NCBI RefSeq assembly: GCF_006715225.1
Contig: NZ_VFMU01000001.1
Location: 2,976,001-3,040,000 of the forward strand
Direction: 5' to 3'
From: Arthrobacter sp. SLBN-112
Lineage (GTDB): Bacteria; Actinomycetota; Actinomycetes; Actinomycetales; Micrococcaceae
Length of the DNA stretch: 64,000 bases
Shown here piece by piece: positions 8,966 through 17,365 of the stretch (position 1 is its first letter; every line of letters starts with the position of its first letter). The notes beneath the pieces were generated by a model. That model worked only from the letters and a program-made list of their open reading frames with translations, did no database searches and was not told the DNA's origin. The position numbers and the translations under genes were made by a program.

Positions 8966-9589
8966 ATGGAACCAATAACCGTCAGGGTTCACGCGCGTGA
9001 CCCCATATCCGAGGCCGGCGTGGCCAGTGAGCTGCGCGCGCGCCCCGAGGTACGTGTTGTAAAGACAAGCGATACCGAGCAGCCGCGGGTTGTCGTCGTA
9101 GTCGCCGATTCCGTGGATGACGACGCACTGACGCTTCTCCGCATTATTCAACGGACGGGTTTGTCCCGCGCCGTCCTGGTCGCGGGCCATCTCGACGATG
9201 GCGATCTCGTTAAAGCGGTGGAGACGGGGGTTGTTGGATTGGTGCGACGCAGCGAAGCAACACCGGACCGGCTGGTTTCCGTCATCGCCGCGGCCGCTTC
9301 CGGGGAAGGCAGCGTGCCACCCGACCTGTTGGGACGACTCCTGGACCAAGTGGGGAAACTGCAGCGTCATGTCCTTGGCCCGCGGGGGATTATGTTCACC
9401 GGGCTGGCTCCCCGTGAGGTGGAGGTCCTGCGCTTGCTCGCCGATGGTCTGGATACGTCCGAGATAGCGCAGAAGCTCGCTTATTCGGAGCGGACCGTGA
9501 AGAACGTTGTCCATGACGTTACGACCCGTCTGCAACTCCGTAACCGGTCCCACGCCGTCGCGTATGCCCTGCGGGAGGGACTGATCTAG
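8966..9589 (+). CDS. LuxR/NarL-type regulator with atypical receiver
   Basis: A DNA-binding regulator of 207 residues at the head of the eCIS cluster. The C-terminal third is a clear GerE/LuxR helix-turn-helix: LAPREVEVLRLLADGLDTSEIAQKLAYSERTVKNVVHDVTTRL. The N-terminal 120 residues have the alpha/beta outline of a response-regulator receiver. The phosphoacceptor position is altered (PRVVVVVADSVDDD, where NarL-type proteins have a PDVVLLD-like word). The usual conserved Lys near the end is Arg (GVVGLVRR). No histidine kinase is nearby. It probably works without phosphorylation or senses another signal. Control of the eCIS genes is inferred from position only. Confidence 0.85.
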   Translation: MEPITVRVHARDPISEAGVASELRARPEVRVVKTSDTEQPRVVVVVADSVDDDALTLLRIIQRTGLSRAVLVAGHLDDGDLVKAVETGVVGLVRRSEATPDRLVSVIAAAASGEGSVPPDLLGRLLDQVGKLQRHVLGPRGIMFTGLAPREVEVLRLLADGLDTSEIAQKLAYSERTVKNVVHDVTTRLQLRNRSHAVAYALREGLI

Positions 9590-9739
9590 GAGGTTGCCCT
9601 AAAAGGCAGGAGCAGGTTCCCCAGCGCATGCCCGAGTCCACAAGCCGGGAGGAGGTGCGGGGCACCACTGTGGTCCTTGGGGTGTGGGGGTGTGCCGCCC
9701 GGCCTACCCCTTAACGCGATAGCGCAGGAGAGAAGTCCG

Positions 9740-12700
9740 GTGCAACAGCCAAGATGGGGACTAGCGTCGCTGGCAGTATGGGCGGTCGCGCTGGCTGGAC
9801 TGGGCTCACCCTTGGAAGGACGCATTCAGACGACGTCGATGGGGCCCCTTATGCCGACAATAGATGTTCCTGCGCGGCAGACGCCAAGAGTGGCGTTTGC
9901 TGAAGGACGGTCGGACATTTACAAAGTCTCGATTCCCCGTGGCGGAAGTCGGGAACCTTGGGAGCAGCAACGGGAGCCGGCCGGGTATAGGGGAGAACTG
10001 TCGGCCGGTGCTCAGAGGCAGGCCTATATCAGCACCAAAGACAATTCGGAGGGTGATGTCTACGTCACCGTGAGCGATCCCGACGGCGTTCGCCATCGCC
10101 GCATCACGTGCGACAACAAGGCGGCGGAATTTCATCCGGTGATTTCGCCGGACGGCACCATGCTGGCCTACGCGTCCGATGAAAAGGGAAATCTGGACAT
10201 CTGGATTGCAGGAATAGGGAAGGACGCGAAGGACTGTCCGCAAGCCAGACAACTGACGTCGTCCGAGGCTTCCGACTCGTGGCCCACATGGGTGCCCGAC
10301 TCTTCCGCAGTGATTTTCAGCAGTGGACGCGAGGACCCCCTTGGTGACCTTTTCCAGCTGCCTGCCCCGGACCTGAACTCAGGCACTGAAAGACCTTTAG
10401 AAGTTAACCTCCTCCAGCTTACGGCCGGTCCCGATGCGGATACCCAGCCGGCTGCTTACCGGCCCACTGGTAGGTTTGAAAGCTCCGGATCAACCTGGGT
10501 CATCTTCACCACCACGCTGTTCGAACAGTCCGGGAGCCTGGCGATCCTTGAGCTCCCCTCCGCCGGCGCCAAGAATCCACAAGTCTTACCCGTTTGGCCA
10601 GCAGCATCGGATCCTGGTCTCCGGTTGGCCCAGGGATATGGCAGCTCGGAGGCGGCCTGGTCCCCAAATGGCGACTGGATTGCCTTCACTTCAATCCGTG
10701 ATGACCCCGGCGGCGACGTACTGATAGCTGCTTTGAATTTCAACAACGGTGCCCCCGAAATTGACCCGTCGCGCGTTGTGAAGGCTGCCGCCTCTCCCGG
10801 CACATCCGAGTCCCATGCAGCCTGGCTTGCGGATGGAGACAATGCATCCCTTGGCTTCACGTCCCGGAGGGCAGAAGCGAATATTTCTGATGCCAATGCG
10901 TTCGACGGCGGGGCGCAGCGCGTCATTGCTGCTGCCGCGCTGGACGACGCCGGTCCCGCCTACTCACCCGAGGGAACATCCATCGTTTGGAGCCAGGAAG
11001 TCAGCCATGTCGATGGCGGAATCCCTCGTGTGCTTTTCCGCTCTGATGCGGACGGACAGCAGGCAGGGATGCTCAACTACGAGCGGGGCGACAAGGATGT
11101 GGACGTTGATCCGGTCTGGTCCCCGGATGGCCGGCGAATTGCCTTCACCCGCTACGCGTGGACGGGAAGGGATTACAGCGACCCGGCCGCGTGGACGGTT
11201 GACCTGGGGATGGAACGGGAGGAAGGCGCCCGTGCGCCCAGCCGCCGCGTCAGTGCGCCAGCTCCTGAGGGGGTGCGTTACGCCGAAGAGAATCCATCCT
11301 GGTCACCGGACGGACTATTCCTCGCAGTTGACAGGCGCTATGCGCCGGATCTCCAGGTCAACTTAAAGACATCCGGGCCTGTCAGAGTGGGGCAGGAGAT
11401 TAGCGCAGAAGCGAATGTCACGAACGTCGGAAAAGTCACCACTGACCCGACAGAAATTAAGTTCACATTTCCCGCAGGGGTTACCGTTGCGTCCATTCCC
11501 GATGGATGCGTGCAAGGAAGAGGCCAGATCATGTGTCGGGTCGGCATATTGGCCCCTGGCGCGGATTCGGTTCACTCGTGGACGTTGCGCGGGGACACTC
11601 CGGGCGGCTGGGAACTCGCCGCGCAGGTGCTGCAGCCGGGCGACTCCAACCAGGCCAACAACCAAGCCAGCGCGATGCTGCTTGTTAGCGGAAATTCCGA
11701 TCTGGAGGTCGACGTGAAGGCTACGCTCCGGTTTTTATACGATGATTCGACGAAGGTATATGACGGAGTGCTTGCCAGCGCGACGGTTACAAACCTTGGC
11801 GAACTACAAGCCGACGCCAGCACCCTGACCTTTACAACCGACGGAAATCTGACTCTTCCTTCCGAATGCTCCTTGGAAGGTCCCTGCACTGGCAAGTGTG
11901 TCGCGGAGAAGGAAGCTGTCACCTGCCCCATCGAGGCACTCGCCCCGGGGGCCAGTGCTACACGTGAGATTGTTCTAAAGGGGCTTGGCACCGGAAAGGA
12001 CACTGTCACGGCCAAAGTATCAAAGGACGCCGCCGAGATCTCCACCGTCAACAATACGGCGGTTGCTGTGGTGCCCATCCCATCCCCGACTCCGACGACT
12101 TCGCCTCCTCAGCAACCCCAGATCGGCCTCCGGTTTCTGTCCTTAGTCAGCGCTGCCCCGGACGTTTCGAAAGCCGGGATACTGCCAGCTCAATCACTGC
12201 TCACCTTGTCCCCACCGCCGGAACCCATCTCCTCTCCGCCGGAGTTGTGGGTGCTGAACGCCGCCTCAGGCGAGGGGAATCCGCTGGCAGCCCCGGGTCG
12301 ATGCGTAGCCGAGTGCGCGGTCACGGGCACACATCCGGCCTGGTCACCGGACGGGACCCGGATCGTCGTGACGGACGGCGGCATGTTGCAGGGTGTGACG
12401 CTAAAGGACGACGACGGGTCCAACGGTCCGGACTTTCCGCACGCTGCCGCGTCAATCGCCGCAGTCACTGGCTTCGATGCCGCAGGCACGCCCACGGCCA
12501 GCCGCTGGCAGATACGTTCCGCTGAGGACCCCGCCTGGGCCCCGGATGGGACAGAGATCTACTTCACCGGCCAGCCCGCCGGGCAGCCGGACCACCGTGG
12601 AATCTTTGCCATTGCTCCGGATGGCAGCAAAGTCCGGGCAGTTGTCCAGGGCCGCCGTCCGGAAACACAACCGGCGCTTCAATCGTGGGCGGATCTTGCC

Positions 12701-13750
12701 ATCAAGCTGGCCGGTGATCCGGTCACCATACCGCAGGGGAACACCGCAATGCTCAAGGCGTCGGTGGTCAACACGGGACCGTCTCCCGCGGCGGCGGGGA
12801 AGGTCCTCATAGAAGTACCCGAAGGAATGACCGCCCAGAACACAACCGCCGACGGCTGTGAAGTTTCAGCCAGGTCTGTCCAGTGCAACCTCGACGAGCG
12901 GCTGGACAAGGCCGCGGCCATGGATATCGTCGTCGAGGTAAGAAGCGACGCCGCCGGGGAACACGTCTCAACTGCGACGGTCACCGCCGGAACCCCCGAC
13001 CCACGCCCGGCTGACAACCAGGCGGCCACCAGTACGCGAACGCTCAGTACGCGAACCCCGGGAGGAGACTCCTCGGACATCGCTGTGGAGCTCAGCCTTA
13101 AACAAAGCGAGGGCTGGACGGGCGGCCAGCCTGCAACAGCCACGGCAAAGGTCACCAACAACGGCCCCGCTACAGCATCCGGCATCAGCATCAAGGCCGA
13201 CACAACAGGTCCCCTGACCTTCGAACGAGCCGGCGAGTGCGGCGATGCTGGCTGTCCCATGGACAACCTGGACGCCGGAGCCAGCCGCGAGGTGGAACTG
13301 AAGTTCGGCCTGCCGGAAAGTGACCAGAGCGGGGGAGTCTCGGCCCGGTCCGCGGAGATCAGTGTCGAAGCCAGCACATCGAGTACGGATCCGAAGCTGG
13401 AGAACAATAAGGACAGCGAAGGGTTCACGGTGCGCCAGCCTGGCGTGACCGTTTACCCTGCCGTGGCGAAGCCGGGCGACGTGGTTACCGTTGTGGTCGA
13501 GGGCCTGCCGCCGGGAGCCGCGGTGAAATTTGCGTGGTCGAAGGGTATTCCGCCGGACCCGACAGCGATCAACCACAATGGCACTGATCTGCGCAGAGGT
13601 GTGCTGCTGGTTCGCCGTGACCAGCTCGGAACGCGGGACATCATCGTCACCAGCGGAGGCCAAGAAAAGCTGTTCGGCGAAATCCGGGCAAACATGCTCG
13701 TCGTGGCCCGTCCGGTGGCTCCGATGCCGGACTTTATTGGGCGGGGGTAA
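9740..13750 (+). CDS. giant secreted PD40 beta-propeller and CARDB/DUF11-repeat protein
   Basis: A protein of 1336 residues. I place the start at the GTG at 9740, which has AGGAG 9 bases before it and opens a leader (GLASLAVWAVALAGLG). An earlier in-frame start at 9677 would add 21 residues without a ribosome site. The first half has TolB/WD40-like PD40 blades (HPVISPDGTMLAYAS, DPVWSPDGRRIAFTRY, HPAWSPDGTRIVV, DPAWAPDGTEIYF). Between and after them are Ig-like CARDB/DUF11 repeats (NVTNVGKVTTDPTEI, TATAKVTNNGPATASGI, NPxxNNQA ends). These domains bind proteins or glycans and are not catalytic. It ends 3 bases before the DUF4255 gene, so it belongs to the same transcript. A surface or adhesin/fibre-like role is possible; no classic tail-fibre gene is otherwise visible. 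Confidence 0.78.
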   Translation: MQQPRWGLASLAVWAVALAGLGSPLEGRIQTTSMGPLMPTIDVPARQTPRVAFAEGRSDIYKVSIPRGGSREPWEQQREPAGYRGELSAGAQRQAYISTKDNSEGDVYVTVSDPDGVRHRRITCDNKAAEFHPVISPDGTMLAYASDEKGNLDIWIAGIGKDAKDCPQARQLTSSEASDSWPTWVPDSSAVIFSSGREDPLGDLFQLPAPDLNSGTERPLEVNLLQLTAGPDADTQPAAYRPTGRFESSGSTWVIFTTTLFEQSGSLAILELPSAGAKNPQVLPVWPAASDPGLRLAQGYGSSEAAWSPNGDWIAFTSIRDDPGGDVLIAALNFNNGAPEIDPSRVVKAAASPGTSESHAAWLADGDNASLGFTSRRAEANISDANAFDGGAQRVIAAAALDDAGPAYSPEGTSIVWSQEVSHVDGGIPRVLFRSDADGQQAGMLNYERGDKDVDVDPVWSPDGRRIAFTRYAWTGRDYSDPAAWTVDLGMEREEGARAPSRRVSAPAPEGVRYAEENPSWSPDGLFLAVDRRYAPDLQVNLKTSGPVRVGQEISAEANVTNVGKVTTDPTEIKFTFPAGVTVASIPDGCVQGRGQIMCRVGILAPGADSVHSWTLRGDTPGGWELAAQVLQPGDSNQANNQASAMLLVSGNSDLEVDVKATLRFLYDDSTKVYDGVLASATVTNLGELQADASTLTFTTDGNLTLPSECSLEGPCTGKCVAEKEAVTCPIEALAPGASATREIVLKGLGTGKDTVTAKVSKDAAEISTVNNTAVAVVPIPSPTPTTSPPQQPQIGLRFLSLVSAAPDVSKAGILPAQSLLTLSPPPEPISSPPELWVLNAASGEGNPLAAPGRCVAECAVTGTHPAWSPDGTRIVVTDGGMLQGVTLKDDDGSNGPDFPHAAASIAAVTGFDAAGTPTASRWQIRSAEDPAWAPDGTEIYFTGQPAGQPDHRGIFAIAPDGSKVRAVVQGRRPETQPALQSWADLAIKLAGDPVTIPQGNTAMLKASVVNTGPSPAAAGKVLIEVPEGMTAQNTTADGCEVSARSVQCNLDERLDKAAAMDIVVEVRSDAAGEHVSTATVTAGTPDPRPADNQAATSTRTLSTRTPGGDSSDIAVELSLKQSEGWTGGQPATATAKVTNNGPATASGISIKADTTGPLTFERAGECGDAGCPMDNLDAGASREVELKFGLPESDQSGGVSARSAEISVEASTSSTDPKLENNKDSEGFTVRQPGVTVYPAVAKPGDVVTVVVEGLPPGAAVKFAWSKGIPPDPTAINHNGTDLRRGVLLVRRDQLGTRDIIVTSGGQEKLFGEIRANMLVVARPVAPMPDFIGRG

Positions 13751-13753
13751 GCC

Positions 13754-14410
13754 ATGATTGCTCAGGTTGATGAGGCCCTGCGGACGCTCGTCCGCACCGA
13801 AGCATTGGATGGTTCCGAGGTGGACGTCGTTTTCGACGCGCCGACCAAGGACTGGGCCGGCCGCCGCAACGCTCCGACCGTCAATCTCTATCTCTACGAT
13901 ATCCGGGAAGACGTGCGGCGCAGGGAACGCGGGATGTCCGAAGAACGCGGCGACGACGGGTATGTCCGGACACGCCGGCCCGCTCCGCGCCACTTCAAAC
14001 TTTCCTATCTTGTGACGGCATGGACCCAGCGGCCGGAGGACGAGCACCGGCTGCTGGACCAACTGCTGCGGTGCTTCCTTAAGCACGAGGCGCTTCCGGA
14101 TGAGCTGGTGGTCGGTCCGCTGGCGGAGACGGGACTCGTGGTCCCACTGACCGTAGGTCTTCCTCCTCCGGAGGACCGTGCATTCGCGGACGTGTGGTCC
14201 GCCCTGGGAGGCGAGCTGAAGCCGTCCCTCGACATCGTGGTAATCGCGCCCGTGGCGACCGGCATCATTTACGAAACAGCCGTTCCGGCTTCCAAGGGGA
14301 CGCACGTGGACATGTCCGATCTTGTCGGTGGAGGCGCCGACGTTGGACGCCACCAGCATGTCCCGCCGCCGGCAGCGGCGCGCGGATCCCAGCGCCGGGC
14401 GGCGGGGTGA
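13754..14410 (+). CDS. DUF4255 (Pvc16-like) tail terminator/cap protein
   Basis: A protein of 218 residues, with the DUF4255 signature IAQVDEALRTLVRTEAL and APTVNLYLYDIREDVRRRE. The later segment RHFKLSYLVTAWTQRPEDEHRLLDQLL matches the same family. In Photorhabdus PVC and other eCIS, Pvc16 terminates the tube and sheath at the distal end. It is spaced 3 bases from the giant propeller gene and is followed within 20 bases by the ATPase, so it sits inside one operon. The C-terminal 40 residues are less conserved, with a basic end (AARGSQRRAAG). Family identity is secure; the cap role rests on known homologues. Confidence 0.9.
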   Translation: MIAQVDEALRTLVRTEALDGSEVDVVFDAPTKDWAGRRNAPTVNLYLYDIREDVRRRERGMSEERGDDGYVRTRRPAPRHFKLSYLVTAWTQRPEDEHRLLDQLLRCFLKHEALPDELVVGPLAETGLVVPLTVGLPPPEDRAFADVWSALGGELKPSLDIVVIAPVATGIIYETAVPASKGTHVDMSDLVGGGADVGRHQHVPPPAAARGSQRRAAG

Positions 14411-14426
14411 TGGGGGTGTGGGCACG

Positions 14427-16514
14427 ATGACCGGGAGCCCCAGTCTCGCCCATGTTCTCGGCCGCGTGGGGGTGGTGGAGGAGCGGATCCGTCTCCTCGT
14501 CGCAACGCGACGCGCCGATGACCCGCAACCTGATGACCCGTTCCGTGGGCTCTACCTCAGCGACGACGCCGTCGACCGCCTGCTGTGGCAGGAAGCGGCG
14601 GGACCGGAGGATGAAAGGACGGAAACGGACCCGGGCTGGCGTTCGCCGCGCCTCGAGGAATGCGAGGCTCGGGCGGACGATGCCCAGGCCGACGGGCACC
14701 GGCTGAGACTGCGGGAGCTGGCCGCCACCTTTGGCCTCGAACCGCTTGACGTCGATCTGCTGCTGGTTGCGCTCGCGGCCGACCTCGACCAGCGCTTCGA
14801 ACAGCTTTTCGGCTACCTTAACGACGACGTCACCCGGCGCCGTCCTTCGGTCGCTGTCGCGCTGGCACTGTGCGGCTCCCCGTTGTCCGCGGCCGACGCG
14901 CGTGCGCGGGTGCTGTCCGGTCCGCTGATCACTGGCGGGCTGCTCGTCGTCGAGGACCCCGACCGCCCGTTGCCGGGAAGGTCACTGCGTGTGCCGGACC
15001 GCGTCGTCGGGCATCTTTTGGGCGGTGATACGCCGGAACTGTCCCTTCAGGCTGTTCTGGCCGAACCGCCAACCGTCGACTGGGGGGATGCTGTCCCGCT
15101 GGAACGCGCGCTCCGGGCAGGTGTCCGTCTGGCTTACCTCCGTGAGCCCGCCACAGGCTCGGGCCGTGTTCTGGCTGCAGGCGCTTTGAACGCCGCGGGC
15201 TACGGAACGGTGCTGCTGGACCTGGCCCTGCTAGCCGCCGAGCGTGAACCGCTCCAGCTCGTGGAAGCTGCCGTGCGGGAAACACGGCTCCGGGGCTCTG
15301 GCCTCGTGGCGGGACCACTTGCTGTGGTGGCGGACCGGCCTGCAGTGCTGGAGGCCCTGCACGCTGAACCGCAGCCCGTGTTGCTCTTCGGGGACGGCGC
15401 GTGGGATCCGGCATGGACCACCCGGCCGCCACTCCTGGTGGACGTTCCTGTCAGCACAACTGCCGAACGTTCAAGCCTCTGGCGCAACGCGCTCGGCGCC
15501 CTCAACGGGATGGACGTCGAGGCCGCCACGTCGGCGTTCCGGCTGCGTCCGGAGCAGGTGGCCCGGGCTGCAGGGTCGGCGCAGGTGCAGGCCACATTGA
15601 CGCCCGACGGGCGCCTCACGGCATCGCACCTCGGTGCGGGAGCGAGGGCAGAGAACGGTTCAGCCCTTGACCGCCTGGCCCGGCGGGTCGAGCCGGTGGT
15701 GGGCTGGGAAGACCTGGTCCTCCCGGATGCGGTGCTGCTGGCGCTCAAGGAAGTGGCGCTGCGGGCCAGGCACCGCGAACAGGTCCTCGGCGACTGGGCG
15801 ATGCGGCCCGGAGCGGGCCGGGGACACGGCGTGGCGGCGTTGTTTGCCGGGGATTCCGGGACAGGCAAGACCATGTCCGCTGAAGTTGTGGCCCGTGCGC
15901 TGGGACTGGACCTCTACGTGGTGGACCTGGCCACCGTCGTCGACAAATACGTGGGCGAGACCGAGAAAAACCTGGAACGGATCTTCACAGCCGCGGCAGG
16001 TGTCAACGGCGTGCTGCTCTTCGACGAGGCGGACGCCGTCTTCGGGCGCCGCTCCGAGGTCAAGGACGCCCACGACCGCTACGCCAACATCGAAAGCGCC
16101 TACCTCCTCCAGCGGATGGAAACGTTCGACGGCCTGGCCATCCTTGCCACGAACCTGCGCGCCAACATTGACGAGGCATTCACCCGCCGGCTGGACGTCG
16201 TCGTTGACTTCCCGCTGCCGGACGCCGCCCACCGCCGCATCCTGTGGGACCGCTGCCTCGGGCGGACGCTTGCCCGGGCGGAGGACATCGACCTCGCCTT
16301 CCTGGGGCAGGCCTTCGAACTTGCCGGCGGAGCCATCCGCTCTGCCGCCGTCACTGCCGCCTATCTCGCCGCCGATGACGGCGGCAGGGTCACCATGACC
16401 CACCTGGTCACCGCAGTGCAGCGTGAGTACCGCAAGCTGGGGCGGCTCACCCTGGAGAGCGAGTTCGGCCCGTACTGGGGCATGTTAACCTTGGCGCGAA
16501 GGTCCGGTGGGTAG
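14427..16514 (+). CDS. AAA+ ATPase of the eCIS (Pvc15-like)
   Basis: An ATPase of 695 residues thought to assist particle assembly, possibly by loading or unfolding cargo. The ATG at 14427 follows the DUF4255 stop; a GTG at 14418 is an equal alternative. The first 400 residues are the helical/winged N-terminal part typical of this family, with a degenerate ATPase-like fold. The active C-terminal module has Walker A (FAGDSGTGKTMSAEVV, about residue 475), Walker B (GVLLFDEADAVFG) and sensor-type words (LAILATNLRANIDEAFTRRLD, with the Arg pair of the arginine finger). All key residues are present. It is a standard member of eCIS loci. Its place just before the DUF4157 and effector genes fits a cargo role. 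Confidence 0.9.
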   Translation: MTGSPSLAHVLGRVGVVEERIRLLVATRRADDPQPDDPFRGLYLSDDAVDRLLWQEAAGPEDERTETDPGWRSPRLEECEARADDAQADGHRLRLRELAATFGLEPLDVDLLLVALAADLDQRFEQLFGYLNDDVTRRRPSVAVALALCGSPLSAADARARVLSGPLITGGLLVVEDPDRPLPGRSLRVPDRVVGHLLGGDTPELSLQAVLAEPPTVDWGDAVPLERALRAGVRLAYLREPATGSGRVLAAGALNAAGYGTVLLDLALLAAEREPLQLVEAAVRETRLRGSGLVAGPLAVVADRPAVLEALHAEPQPVLLFGDGAWDPAWTTRPPLLVDVPVSTTAERSSLWRNALGALNGMDVEAATSAFRLRPEQVARAAGSAQVQATLTPDGRLTASHLGAGARAENGSALDRLARRVEPVVGWEDLVLPDAVLLALKEVALRARHREQVLGDWAMRPGAGRGHGVAALFAGDSGTGKTMSAEVVARALGLDLYVVDLATVVDKYVGETEKNLERIFTAAAGVNGVLLFDEADAVFGRRSEVKDAHDRYANIESAYLLQRMETFDGLAILATNLRANIDEAFTRRLDVVVDFPLPDAAHRRILWDRCLGRTLARAEDIDLAFLGQAFELAGGAIRSAAVTAAYLAADDGGRVTMTHLVTAVQREYRKLGRLTLESEFGPYWGMLTLARRSGG

Positions 16515-16629
16515 GCCTGCGGCTGCCCATTGGGGCAATGCCGGATGCCCGTAAGGACGCCGTGGCGGAGCTTGCGGGTCCGTAATGCGGGGCGCATCGT
16601 CGGGGTAGGTCTGATGAAAGGGATGCACC

Positions 16630-17346
16630 ATGCACAGCCACGACCACGACCAGTCCGACGTCGACGGGCTCCTCAGCAAGCCAGCCCGGAAGGAAGCCGC
16701 GGATTCTGCGGTGGTGTTCCGGGCGGCGGCGGCCGGCCGGACCGACGTCGTTGGGTCCCACGGGATGCTGGCGCTGCAGCGCGCCCTCGGAAACAGCGGC
16801 GTCCGCGGCCTGGTGGAGGAGGAACGGTCACCTGTCCTCGACGTCGTCTCGTCCGGGGGCGGCCAACCGCTGGAGGAACCGGTGCGGGCCGATATGGAAG
16901 GCCGGCTGGGACACAGCTTCGCGGACGTCCGCGTCCATACGGGGGAGACTGCCCACAATTCTGCTGCGTCCGTAAACGCCCATGCGTATACCGTCGGGTC
17001 CAACATCGTTTTCCAGCGGGACAAATACGACCCCGGCTCGGACACCGGCAGGACGATGCTCGCCCACGAACTGACGCACGTGGTCCAGCAGCGGAGCGGC
17101 CCGGTGGACGGAACCGCGACGGGCACCGGGGTGCGGGTCAGCGACCCGGGCGACCGCTTTGAACGGGAGGCTGCCGCTACAGCCGAGCGGGCCATGTCCG
17201 CACCGGCAGCCCCGGCGACGGCACAGCGTTCGACGGCGGGCGCCGCCGTCGTGCAGCGTGCCGCGGATGAGGAGACCGCGCAGGGGTCTTTCATTGATGG
17301 CCAGAGCGTCCAGCGGGACGAGGCAGAAGAGGAAGAGCCGGGCTGA
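16630..17346 (+). CDS. DUF4157 protein with HELTH metallopeptidase-like motif
   Basis: A protein of 238 residues with an AAAGGG ribosome site. The N-terminus is His-rich (MHSHDHDQSDVDG). At residues 45-55 it has LALQRALGN, the LQRxxGN motif. The DUF4157 domain follows: GHSFADVRVHTGETA, NAHAYTVGSNIVF, then MLAHELTHVVQQ, an HExxH-like zinc motif. The tail has three more QR words (TAQRS, VVQRA, SVQRD) and an acidic end. DUF4157 proteins are hallmark eCIS companions and are often fused to toxins. Here the domain stands alone, 19 bases before the effector gene. It may process or escort the effector. The HExxH core is intact, but proteolysis is not shown. Confidence 0.88.
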   Translation: MHSHDHDQSDVDGLLSKPARKEAADSAVVFRAAAAGRTDVVGSHGMLALQRALGNSGVRGLVEEERSPVLDVVSSGGGQPLEEPVRADMEGRLGHSFADVRVHTGETAHNSAASVNAHAYTVGSNIVFQRDKYDPGSDTGRTMLAHELTHVVQQRSGPVDGTATGTGVRVSDPGDRFEREAAATAERAMSAPAAPATAQRSTAGAAVVQRAADEETAQGSFIDGQSVQRDEAEEEEPG

Positions 17347-17365
17347 TCCCCGGCGGGAGCGGTCC

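Noticed and set aside
12968..14425. 485-residue minus-strand frame
   Set aside because: It is antisense to the propeller protein end and DUF4255, both of which have clear homology-like motifs and start sites.
17159..17365. Upstream extension of the effector to 17159
   Set aside because: It would overlap almost 190 bases of the DUF4157 gene, with arginine-rich sequence and no ribosome site. The ATG at 17366 directly follows the DUF4157 stop.
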